From Xylocopa sonorina (lineage: Eukaryota > Arthropoda > Insecta > Hymenoptera > Apidae), in NCBI RefSeq assembly GCF_050948175.1, contig NC_135202.1:8122001-8186000 (forward strand): a DNA stretch of 64,000 bases. The letters are read 5' to 3'. Below are positions 38,401-48,637 of the stretch, piece after piece (position 1 is the first letter of the stretch; each line of letters starts with the position of its first letter). The translations under genes were made by a program, and so were the position numbers. The notes under the pieces are model-generated. The model saw only the letters and a program-made list of their open reading frames with translations. It did not search any database and was not told the origin of the DNA.

Positions 38401-41400
38401 CGCGGGTCGAGGGTGGCGGCCAGGGGGGTGGCGGAGGAGCGGTCGACGAGCATTTGCCCAAGCGAGCTGGGTTTTAGCCCCGCTTCCGTCTCATTACTCG
38501 CTACGCTCTGATTGAATTACCTACAATCAACATCAAACATTTTTAAACTCAATTTCATGTACGTAGAATCGTGTATTTTCCCGCTTTTTCTGCTTTATAG
38601 AACCACTTTGCGAAGCACGAACCCCGTACACGGCGAATCTATTTTTCTCTTATATTACGGATATACGAACCGACTATGTCGGCCGTCGTTACTCTATAAT
38701 TACCTCATCCGAAGAGCGTCGAGGAGTGCCCGTTGAAAAAGAAACGACTTAACGGTCTCTCGTTCGAGCACATTTTCAAATCCGGTCTCCCCGGCTACAG
38801 CGATCCCCGGTTTCCTTATAAGTTGATCAAACATCTCGTTTTCTTAGCCTCACTCGCTTTTATTTACCTTCGGCTCGAATTACCTTCGCAAATCGAGTCC
38901 GACGAGATTCACAATCGGAATTTAGTTAAACCTATCCCTTTGGGGATACACCATTCTACCAAAGGTTCGTCGTTGTCACTGTTAACCTTCGCTGAAGAAC
39001 TATTTCTCTGTTTCATAGATCGCCATTTTTATCGAATCACCGAGGTAAGAAGAATGTTGGAAAACGATCTGTGAAATTTGTGTTCGATAGTATTATATAT
39101 AATAACAGCTGTTCTTTTGGAAATGGAATAAAAGTTAATTGAATTATTTTTATGACTTAACAATATTCGCACGCATAATCGAACAAATTGCTAATGGGTT
39201 AAAAGGGACGATAGTTGTAGGAAATTGTACGCGTGTGTCGAGGAGGGGTGGTTTTATGTGCGCGCAAATATTGTCAGAAAGGCCACACTTCAGAATGAAA
39301 TTATTGCATGCGCGCGGTCTGTTCATCGGAATCCATAATGGTGGAATTGAATCGCTTTCCCGAGAGCGCGATTGATTTGCCGAAACGAAGCACTAATCAA
39401 AATTAATTCCCATTATTTCGTTAATGACACCGGGCTGCGTCGCGCCGCTCGTCACGCTCGCAGGTTCGATTTGGTGCGAATTAAGGATAATTAAGAATCC
39501 ATTTGTACCCAAGCGGATGGAAATTCCGACCAAGCGAGTTCGCGAAGAAACCCAACTTGTAACAATTACTTTGTATTACCGATCCAGCCGTCGTCGATTA
39601 ACGGCGCTCGACAAATAAAAAGTGCGTTCGTTTAAACTGAAAGCGTCTCGCGTCCGTTCGCGTAAAAAAAATTTCGTCGCGAAAGGTACGGGCAGGGCGG
39701 AAGAAACGTTATTTTTTACTAAAGTAATTTCTTCGTCGAAACCCCTTGTCGTAAACTGGGAACGCGCGCGGCGACGACATTTTTAACGATGCATTTTGCC
39801 GTTGCCACTGAAGTCAATTTTTTCACGTTACAATGCAAACTTCATCGCCGCGTGACGTATAACTTTTCCTGACGGTGGCGATCTTTAACGTCGACGATCC
39901 AACTAAAAATCGCGGCCCGCGCTCGCCTCGAAAACTTATCCCCCCCGGAGTTTATCAACTCCGCGGACTGACACGGTTGTAATTTTAAATTACTTGCTGC
40001 AACTTCGCTGCTGCCGCGCAGTTTATTAACTCCTCGCAAGTAATTCGAAAGTAATCACACTAATGAAGCACAAAGGCGGCCGCGGTAAGCGCGCGGAAAC
40101 GATCCGTCGCTTATACGCGGCGCCCTCGAACAGAGGAGTGTGAAGCCCGTGTACGAATGCGTCCGCAGCAATTCACTTACACTACATGGAAATCTCATTA
40201 GGCCCAAATACATATAACAGTTACCATCGTGACTAATGGTTGAGTTTGAATCGAGCTATAGGACAGCCGCTTTAGGCGGAACTTGATCGTGTCGATGCTC
40301 ACGGTGCATGAGCCATGACGTACGTTTCTAATGCATAATAATCGCTGGCAATACCAGTTCCGCTGTTGAAATTCAGGATCGCGGGGATTCAATCTTTTGG
40401 GTAAACCAATGACTCCGCCCACCTCTCGACGCTACAAATTAACTCCACGAACGAGCATCGCAAGGACAACCCTTTTTCCTTTTTTTTTCAACCCCAAAGC
40501 ATTTGTCTCTGTCGTTCGTTAAGAACCGAGTTACAGGTAACGTTGTAGCGCGACTAAGGTAACATGAATAACGTAGACCGAAATTAACCGAGAGTTTAGA
40601 ACTCTCGACTTCTATGTCGCAGGAAGGTAGACAGTGCACGCGTGATTTAGTAGACACGGCGTAGAACGCGTGCGTTTGTTACACCCACGAGCGAGTTACA
40701 GAAATTCCATGCATCAACCGAGAGATGTCCGCGAAGGAGTCCGCGCGAAGGTAAGGCACGAGGGGGTAGTTTTTGCGCTCTCGCCTCACCCCCAGCATCC
40801 CTGCGACGCGTAGAAGAGCCAGGCAACGCGCGTGGCGTTACGCAACAGGGAGGAAACGTGCGCAAGGCTGCGCCAGCGGATATGCAGGCTGTTGAGGTTA
40901 AGGAATTGGTGACGCAATGCAATTTGTATTGAACGGTCACACGATTTTCCTGCTCGAATGGTTGCAAGTGCTGCGAGCGTGTCTGTTACATGTTACTTGA
41001 ACAAATAATTCTAACTTTTGGATGAACGACGATTGGTTGGATATGGTAAGTAACAGATGGAACTAGGATAGGAAAAAGGGTGCTGGACAGAGATCGTAGA
41101 AGGGGAAAGTGTGGCTACGCGACAATCGAGAGCTGGTGCTTCCGCAAGGTGAGCCCAGAGAAGAAGAGGAAGGGTAAATAGTTGGATAATTTATTATCGG
41201 ATCGGATGACTGAGTGTTTCACGTCTTGCGCCCCAAGATTTCGTCAAGCTTCGCTGTCGATATCTCGGGTGTCGACTATCTGGACAATCGCCCCGGCTGA
41301 TTTATGATTCCTCGCGTTCCGGTTTGTAGATGCGGCCGAACACAGGGACTTCATTATAACCTCATCGCTTCCCAGCGAGTGCATCCGAATTGAAAAACGC

Positions 41401-41433
41401 GCAGGCTTGTTTTGAGCTACGGTTACCGTGACA
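32458..41433. other. Unassigned region, no gene recognised
   Basis: About 9 kb. A CpG-rich patch at 34,430-35,350 carries overlapping frames up to 187 codons on both strands, and 37,560-38,500 is similar. AT-rich stretches lie between. A plus-strand ATG frame at 32,634-32,879 (81 codons) includes one hydrophobic segment but is otherwise anonymous. A possible 26-nt microexon at 39,019-39,044 and a donor at 41,159 are described under findings. No tRNA, rRNA or transposon domain recognised. Confidence 0.45.
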
Positions 41434-41472
41434 ACGCGCGTACGTGTACCTGCGTGTACGCGCATACACGCG
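41434..41472. repeat. Alternating purine-pyrimidine tract next to (TC)18
   Basis: ACGCGCGTACGTGTAC (41,434-41,449) alternates strictly. After one break, 41,451-41,472 alternates again (TGCGTGTACGCG...). It is Z-DNA-prone and ends 14 bp before the TC array. Confidence 0.85.
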
Positions 41473-41481
41473 TTCCATTCC

Positions 41482-41486
<5 letters not shown>

Positions 41487-41522
<36 letters not shown>
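41487..41522 (+). repeat. (TC)18 microsatellite
   Basis: Thirty-six nt of perfect TC, the longest simple repeat in the window, flanked by CTCCA and ACTCC. It can form triplex (H-) DNA and can bind GAGA-type factors. Confidence 0.95.
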
Positions 41523-41528
<6 letters not shown>

Positions 41529-41727
41529 TTTTTGGTCGAGACTCCGCTCCGTTTCGCCAACAGCAGCCACGCTGTTTCTCTTCTTTGCCCCCGTGGATTT
41601 CAAGCTGTCCGCGTCGCACCGTCGACGTTCATCGAAAGGTAGCGACGTGTTCCGCTCGGCGAGGAACAAAGACAAAGAGAGAAAGTGGAAAGGTAGGACG
41701 AGGCGCGAGGTGGGATGGAAAGCGAGC

Positions 41728-41748
41728 GAGAGAGAGAGAGAGAGAGAG
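41728..41748 (+). repeat. (GA)10 microsatellite
   Basis: Twenty-one nt of alternating G and A. It is the reverse complement of the TC array about 205 bp upstream, so the two could pair. Confidence 0.95.
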
Positions 41749-41971
41749 CGAGCGTGAGAGTTAGAGAAGGGAGAAAGCGGATAGTAGAGAGGGTTGAACC
41801 GGTGTAGGGGGTTACTCGATGGTCGGAGAGGAGTGTGGGGCGACGCAGCAGGCCGAGGGATGGTGTGCCGGGGACGTACCGGCGGCGGCGGTACGAAACG
41901 CGGGCATCGGCGAAGCAGTCACTATGACAACGGTGACAGGCGAGGTGTTAGTGCGCATCCGTGACCACGCC

Positions 41972-41979
41972 TACGTCAC
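41972..41979. promoter_or_regulatory. CRE-like near-match
   Basis: TACGTCAC, a one-mismatch version of the CREB/ATF octamer with an intact ACGTCA half-site. Its centre is 16 bp from that of the perfect site downstream. Confidence 0.35.
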
Positions 41980-41986
41980 GATGCTA

Positions 41987-41994
41987 TGACGTCA
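41987..41994. promoter_or_regulatory. Perfect cAMP-response element
   Basis: TGACGTCA, the palindromic CREB/ATF consensus, inside the CpG-rich region. A single octamer can occur by chance in 64 kb; the nearby second near-match and the GA/CT tracts make function more plausible. Confidence 0.45.
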
Positions 41995-42236
41995 GAGCGT
42001 CGACGGTAGCAGCGCCAGCCGTCGACGAGAAACGTGGCGCCGCGACGCTCTCCATGGGCCCTGCGATAGAACAGAGACAGAGGGAGAGAGAAACGCGGCC
42101 GCCTGTTGCTACTTCACTACACGGAGGGTAGGCAACCCCGTGCGCTTTCCCCTTCTCCAACCAGCGTTACCTTCTCCTTCTCACTTTCTCCGCGGGGATC
42201 TGGCCCCCAGATCCTCTTCGTTCCTCGTTTCATCCA

Positions 42237-42262
42237 TCTCTCTATCTCTCTCTCTCTCTCTC
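42237..42262 (+). repeat. Interrupted (TC)n tract
   Basis: A short TC run, one A interruption, then (TC)9. Like the larger array at 41,487 it is preceded by CCA and followed by ACTCC. Confidence 0.9.
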
Positions 42263-43125
42263 ACTCCGTGCGCCTTGCTCCCGACAACAAGGGGTGGCGG
42301 AAAGAGAGCGCCCTCTGTTACAACCACGCGCACACAGATTTACCCTCTCCTTTCATCTCGCCCTTATTCCCAGCGCTGTCCTCGTCCACCCCGTCGGCCG
42401 TTTCCGTTCCCGCTCGCTCTCGAGACGCGTCTCTCGGTCCAACTTTCCACCTTCGCCGCGGTGTCTTCGTTCACCCTGCAGCGGTATCACTGCGTCCCTT
42501 TCTTACGGTCGCGCGCGACGCGCCGCCATCTCGCTCGGCCTTCCGGCTCGCCGCTCTCCCTCCGACGCTTTCGCGGGTGAACCGACGGTTCGCCACCACC
42601 GTTCCCGCTACCCTACCACCGATTTCGAGCAACCAACTCCCTCGGCTTCCACTTCCTCGCCCCCTTTAGCCTTCCGGCGGGCACCCTCCCGCGCGTGTTA
42701 CCAGCCAGCAGCGATCCCCACGGCCACGACCAAGAACCGAGACCGTACGAGAGTCGTCGGCTCTCCGCCAGTCAGCCATCCGACTCGCCGCTACGCTACG
42801 CCACGTCGCGCGCTGCGTGTGTTCCCGAATACGTGTTAAAAAGCCTGTGAAATAGAGAGCCTCTCTCTTTCTTGCCGTCCCTTGGCCGTGGTCGCCCACG
42901 CACGGACGAATTACCGTGCGCTCGGCTCTCTTCTCGCGTTACGTCCACGGTTTCCGGTTCGAATTTTCTGTTCGCCCCTGGTGACGGTGTGCTTCGACGA
43001 GAGGCCCGGGAGTGAATAAACTAATTTACCTGCGAAGAGATATAAAACATTCGTCGAATAATAATAATATCGAGAGTAATAATAATAAAGAGGGAAAGAG
43101 AGGGAAGAAGTAGAAAGGAAGAGAT

Positions 43126-43145
43126 AGAGAGAGAGAGAGAGAGAG
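43126..43145 (+). repeat. (AG)10 microsatellite
   Basis: Twenty nt of alternating A and G in a purine-rich stretch from about 43,079 to 43,156. Confidence 0.9.
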
Positions 43146-43460
43146 GAAGGAAGAAGAGCCGTGTTCTAGTATCGAGGGTGAAGAGGGGGGTGTCCATCCA
43201 CGGCGAGTCCCATGTAGCTCGAGAGGAGAAGAAAACAGCATCCGCGTGACACGTGCGTGCACGCACAGTGCTTCAGAGAGGCACCACAGACGCACCTCGG
43301 TGCCGCGCAGCGGAGAGATTCGCAGAGCGACGCAGGTCGTCGAGCTCGTGCCGTTGTCTTCCTCGTGGTTCCCTTCGACGTCCTTGTACTTCCTGTGGCA
43401 CGTGGTTGTGCAGCGTCGTAGGACACACACTGGCCAGCCACGCATATGGATCATAGGTTA

Positions 43461-46400
43461 GATCGCTCATACATCTCTCTAACGATCGTAACGGTTCTCT
43501 TTAGAGCGCGGTGGCCGCGCGCCACTGCTGGCTTTTAACGTTCCGGGTAGAGACGATAAGGGAGAAAGAGAGGGGTAGCGAAAGAGCCAGTGAGAATAGG
43601 AAACAGGGGGTGGAACACGCGAGAAACGAGAGCGCAGACACGCACACGCGATCGTACCCGTGGTCGACTCGACGAGTCGGCGAGCGGCGCGTGCTGGTAA
43701 CCTGTTGCCGCCTCGGAGAACAAAACTCCAAAGCCGGTAATCGGGAGCTTAAGGATACTCTGGTATTCCTACGAAACTGTCTGCGGGGTGCAATTGCGCG
43801 GAATGAGTTTCAGATGTAACCAATTATTAGGACGACCGCGGCGGTATTGACGAATCTCGTCGAAACGACGACGAGGGGCGCGATGGCTTCGCGATCCTGC
43901 GTCTCGTTTCAATACGGTCGACTGGTTTCGCTGAAATTTTTCTTATCCACCTTCCCGTACGCTTATCGTTCTTATGTAACGTGGATGTTTTATAGGAGAC
44001 AGGCTGAATCGGGTGTTCGAACGTCGGTTTCAGATATTAAAACAAAGCTACGCGCGGTATTGTTGGTGTAGTCAATCGAAAAATTTACTTTTGCATTACA
44101 CGTCCAACTTTAATCTCGCGTTAAAAAATTTATTTTATCGTTGAGTATCAAAAATCTACTTTGTTAAGAGAAACTGAAAATTTGGTACGAATTAAAGCGA
44201 GAATATTTGTTAATCTAGCTTTAGGGTCGACTAAATCGTAGCTTTATGCGCATCTATGATATTGAAACACGATAACGGAAGAAAACAATTTTATCGTGTA
44301 TACATGGAGCGCTAGGAATTGATGCAATGAAAACACGAATTTAGTAGATGCAGAATATGTAATTGCGAGTGAAACAACAATCTGGTCTACGATCCAAGAG
44401 TTCGCTGTTTTGAAACAATATAAACCCACTAAATATGTGCATATATGGTATTTGTTGTTCCTTGAGACTCGGCCATTTTCGAATAACGGCACGCACCTGT
44501 TCCGTTTTCAACTGCGCTCACCGTTTTCCCCTTTTACGCAAGCATAGTTCAGCTCATCTTAAGCCACGTATAATGTACAAAAAATATTGCGCAACGTTCA
44601 TAAATTTTACGAGAAACGTAATGGAACTTCGCTACGCTCGCGTTATTAATTTATCAAAAATTTAATTCAAATTTTTATAAACTTTTTATTAGAAAAATTG
44701 TATTATTAGAGTTAACCAAACATACTTTGCGCTCAGAGTATGGATTTTATTTCGAAATACTCGTGAAATATTTCTCGAACTAAAATTCAACCAATTCTGT
44801 CGCTCAAGTTACTTACAAGCAGAATGAACCATCAGTGGTCAGACGCACAGTAGCGAGAGTCAATCTATGTGCCGCCTACTGCTCTGTAGAACGCATCGCT
44901 TGTTAATATCCTCTATATCGCGATTTCCATCAGAATTCCATCGACCTATGCAATAAATTCACCATCAGAGAAGACTTTTAATAATAATCTGAGTGTAACT
45001 TTGCATTCACTTGAATAAAATTATCAGTGCACTGTATTGCAAACATTATCATAGAATTTTTCTGTGTTCACCAAGATTTCTGTACGAAGTCGCATTCGAG
45101 CGTTAGAAAGAATTTCCGTCGATACGCGTGACTCGCGTCGGGACAGCGCAAGAATCGATGATTTCGTGGAAACTATTTGGCCTCCGTCCGCGAGGCCGTG
45201 CAAGTTTTCAGTACGCGTGTGACATTAGCTGGAAAGACGGTCCGAAGTGGCTGGAATGAGGTTGGAAATTGGGGTACGTGAAGAGGGGCCGACGCGGCAG
45301 GCGATATACGATATATATCTTCGGACGAGGGTACGTGACCGGAATCTGAAAGAGGTTAAAGTTGGATTTGTAACGTATTTTTCCGAGACGTGGAAATATC
45401 TATCGACTGGCGCGGCGTGTAGCGCCGCCGTTTCGCAATTTTCGTCTCATAGCCCCGATTGACGTGGATGAAAGCAAAGATTTACGTCGAAAAGGACAGG
45501 GATGTGACGGGACGCGATGAATATGTATTTATGTATGTAGGGGTGCATCGTAAGCATGTTCAGAAAGGTTTTCGTTAGCTTTCACGCAATGCGAAGCTGC
45601 TTTAAAATTCTCGTAAACCTTTGCTCGAATGTATACCTTCTACTCCGGCGTGCTTGTCTTTCACCGTACGCCGGTGCGGAAGAAATTGCCTTTTTCAACG
45701 TGCTCTCCTCCTCCCTGTTCCTTTTTATTAATAACCGGCATTCGTATTTATTTTGCAGAAAACCGTGACTGACGTACACCCGCGTTTCGCTCCCCGCGGT
45801 TTTTCCACCCCCCTGTTCTCCGCGCGTGACATTTCCGATCCCCGCATTTTCGCGGTTCACTGTCGCCAACAGCCTTTCATCGATAGCAGAAAAATCTGTT
45901 TTCAGCAAAACAACCCGCGGCTATTTATTCGCCGGACAAGCGTTCCTTCCAAAGTTTATTCAGCGGTGCGTTCCCCCGGTGATGTCGCGTTTGTCGCGAT
46001 GCAACGCGATCCCAAAGATGAACGAGACCCGCTCCTCTGTTTTCTGGAGCCGACAGAACCGAGCGAACAGGACAGCGGTGGCCGCCAGAAATTTCGATAT
46101 TCCCTTTTCCTTCCCTTCGAGCGTAATCTGAGATGTCATTTGGAGAGACGGTTGGACGGTTGTTCTGCGAATCACACAGGGAATATTAATCCTAAAATAG
46201 TGACAATTTGCCAGTTAATTGTTGGTGAATCGCGACGCGATACGCGAGCCTCGCCGTCGCCTCTGTCTTCCTTGTACGAGCGTTCGTTGAGCTGTACTAC
46301 TTGCGTTTACACTTTTCACCGTGGAACTTCTATTTCCATGGTTTTTAACAAATTATTTTTTAACATATTAGACAACAGATGGGACACGATTCACAGTTGG

Positions 46401-47235
46401 GATGTGTTCGTTAGGTAATCGTATACTTTTCTAATGGATTTCGCGATGAAAATCTATGGCAAGGGTAGCGGTAAATGGGTTCTGGGTTCAATTGTTTTTC
46501 TTTAAACTGGAAACAATGGCGATGGTTTCCTTTAATGCGATTCGAGATCCTGTCATGCATACAACTTAGTTACGTGGCCAGACTGAGGTCAGGTACGTTA
46601 TATACCTTTGTCCGTGTGGAGTATATAAATGGTGTCCTACTCAGGTATAATGCATTACGACAGGGCGTTGCAGTAGGATACGGGGAGCATGTACGTTGCA
46701 TTGCTCGCGAATGGTGTAGACATTGTACATACCAGAACTGTACTGAATTATACTCCGTTATGGTTCCACCTTTGTGGATGCTGAGCACCAGGGAGACTCC
46801 GTGCCACACGGTCTCTGCTACTCAATATGTCCGTCTTCCGTCTAACTGAATCAAAACAATCTTATTTCCCGTTCGTGACTACGTTTTCGCAATTCACGTA
46901 CTTCTCACGGCTGATTTTACTTCCAGATAATGTTTTCGAACATTTATTCGCGCAGTTAAAAATTCACTCGGTTACGGCTTCACGTCATTGCTAATTATAT
47001 TCCTCATACTCGACTGTTCCTGTAATTGTACCAGTTTTCGAATGAAATTGATATATTTCTTCATTTCTTCGAAACGTTCAAAAAAAGAGAGACGAAAATT
47101 TCGCAATTTTCACGTGTCACGAATAACCGTTTAGATGACACGTTAGTTTCAAGCACGATTCATTACGTGTGTCTCCGTCACGCTTGTGCGCTCGTGCAAA
47201 CAGTCTTTACGAGTTGTACAGGAAACTAATAGTTA
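43461..47235. other. Unassigned region, no gene recognised
   Basis: CpG-rich to about 43,850, AT-rich from 44,080 to 45,060, mixed after that. The 222-codon open stretch ending at 46,418 directly follows a plausible acceptor (AG at 45,758) but is unrecognised. The stretch 46,540-46,850 is CpG-poor and carries a TATATAAAT string at about 46,621 and an unrecognised 124-codon frame; it may be an old insertion. Confidence 0.45.
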
Positions 47236-47430
47236 TTAACCCTTTAACTCGTTCGCAGCGGATGACACACCGGTACGTCAAAACCGTGCCGGTTATTTCC
47301 GCGAATGACGTATTGGTACGTCGAAGCTGCGTCGACCATTTTTACGGATGATGTACTGGTACGTCAACGCCATTCTCGCTATTTTCGTGACAATGGATGA
47401 AGCAGTGGTATCCGTAAAAATAGCAGCCAT
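47236..47430 (+). repeat. Diverged tandem repeat (about 43 bp, 4 units) after TTAACCCTTT
   Basis: Units start at 47,261, 47,303, 47,347 and 47,396 and share the pattern GATGAnnnnnnGGTACGTC (GATGACACACCGGTACGTC, GAATGACGTATTGGTACGTC, GATGATGTACTGGTACGTC). The last unit is most diverged. The array follows TTAA-CCCTTTAACTC at 47,236-47,250. TTAA target sites and a CCCT-type end are known features of piggyBac-group elements, but no matching inverted end was found downstream, so the transposon link is tentative. Confidence 0.55.
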
Positions 47431-47616
47431 ACAAATAGCGTGCATTTGTTTTTATTGATTGCCACTGGGGCTAATTATAGGGAGTAAACACGACCAGTCT
47501 TAAGCGATAGCTCGAGTCTAACTAAACTCGTCGCACTCTACTGCGGCGATTTTAGATCAATTAATTGTGTTGTACTTAAACTCTTGCATGATTATCGTAC
47601 TTTTTTCTTCATTGAA

Positions 47617-47697
47617 CTAACGAAATGATTTTCTTTCTGTTTCAGGTAAGTTGATTACGTGGAATCGATCACAGCCGTGGCGCGGCAGCACGTAAGT
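47617..47697 (+). other. Candidate recursive splice site with RS-exon
   Basis: A branch-point consensus (ACTAAC, branch A at 47,620) lies 25 nt before the AG of a strong polypyrimidine acceptor, TTTCTGTTTCAG, ending at 47,645. The next six bases are GTAAGT, a consensus 5' splice site, so acceptor and donor abut with a zero-length exon. This is the ratchet-point arrangement known from long insect introns. A second donor, CAC|GTAAGTTAA, begins at 47,692, which would define a 46-nt RS-exon (47,646-47,691). Its length is not a multiple of three, so inclusion in a coding region would shift the frame. This implies a plus-strand transcript with a long intron. The alternative is an ordinary short exon that happens to begin with GTAAGT. 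Confidence 0.5.
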
Positions 47698-48073
47698 TAA
47701 TAGACAGCAGAAAATATTAGTCGTAATCAGTGCGTTCGCGATGAGAGGTCATAGCATAACCCAAAGATAGATGAGCCGCGCGGGAAGCGTTGAACTTTGT
47801 AATAAAAATGGAAATTAACACAAACTAGGTGGGTGGAAAACAAGGCTAACCACTGACGGTAGCGTGAAGAGGGTAACGCGGAAGCTTGAATAAACAAACT
47901 CGCCCTAACTGCTTGGTTGGCACCCTCTTTGTCGTTTCCATCAGTCTCGAGGCACGGGCCAAAGGACGTTGTTATGATTGCTAATGGAAAACTATCCAAT
48001 TCAAAGAACAAAGTGAAGTAACGAGTTACTTTGCCAGCCAATGAATACACCGTGGACGATGCGAGAATACGAG

Positions 48074-48091
48074 GAGAGAGAGAGAGAGAGA
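48074..48091 (+). repeat. (GA)9 microsatellite
   Basis: Eighteen nt of alternating G and A, read directly from the sequence. Confidence 0.9.
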
Positions 48092-48618
48092 TAGACGAAT
48101 GACGAGAAAATGGCGCTGTTTGTTCATTTGTCACGAATAAATGTGGCGATGTGTTTACGATCAGACGGAATGACAGATTTCGCTTTTTTTGTTAGGGAAT
48201 TAATTAACTGCTGGGAACACGATCGATATTTTTCTTCGTTAATTCAATCTACGTTCGTTGATTTCGATCGAATGTCTGAAAATTACTTCTGATTGCGTTC
48301 GAGCTTGACTAATGTCGTGTCAAATTTATCCACCGAGACGAGTTCCCTTTCGTGACTTGGTAATATGATAATAAGATACGATACAATTCGCTGACACGCG
48401 GCGGGAATATTCGAGGGGATGAAAAGCGAATTTGCCACGCTAAAAGACCGTTTGATCTCTCTGGCTCCGACAAAACTGTCCGATAATTAGCAGAGGCTTG
48501 TCCCTATTGAAATACATACATTTGTCTCTTCAGGGAGCAGTAGACTTTCTAAACTTAAGTCTCGAGGAGATTTAAATTTCAAAATTTCAATCTGGCTTGC
48601 AAATCTGTCCGGCTACCT

Positions 48619-48637
48619 TGCGCGCGCGCGCGCGCGG
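48619..48637. repeat. Alternating (GC)n tract
   Basis: About 18 nt of strict GC alternation, Z-DNA-prone. Confidence 0.9.

Larger units (their letters stand above)
41434..43460 (+). promoter_or_regulatory. CpG-rich GAGA/CRE promoter-like region
   Basis: About 2 kb that is GC- and CpG-rich and packed with regulatory-type sequence: a Z-DNA-type tract (41,434-41,472), (TC)18, several GA/CT tracts, and a perfect cAMP-response element with a second near-match 16 bp away. GA/CT tracts are known binding sites of GAGA factor at insect promoters, and TGACGTCA is the classical CREB/ATF site. Open frames of up to 187 codons at 42,106-42,839 are proline/serine/arginine-rich, overlap in different frames and lack ATG starts, as expected of 5' untranslated sequence. 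No TATA box is evident. Plus-strand orientation is inferred only from the plus-strand splice signals further right; the opposite orientation is possible. Confidence 0.35.

Noticed and set aside
42106..42839. Two overlapping plus-strand frames of about 180 codons
   Set aside because: They begin at non-ATG codons, are proline/serine/arginine-rich, overlap in different frames and sit in a promoter-like CpG-rich region; more likely 5' untranslated sequence.
43021..43040. Minus-strand CTCTTCGCAG|GTAAAT as a second recursive site
   Set aside because: The donor part deviates from GTRAGT, the polypyrimidine tract is interrupted, and no branch point of good quality is visible; similar weak minus-strand junctions at 29,104 and 17,768 were rejected likewise.
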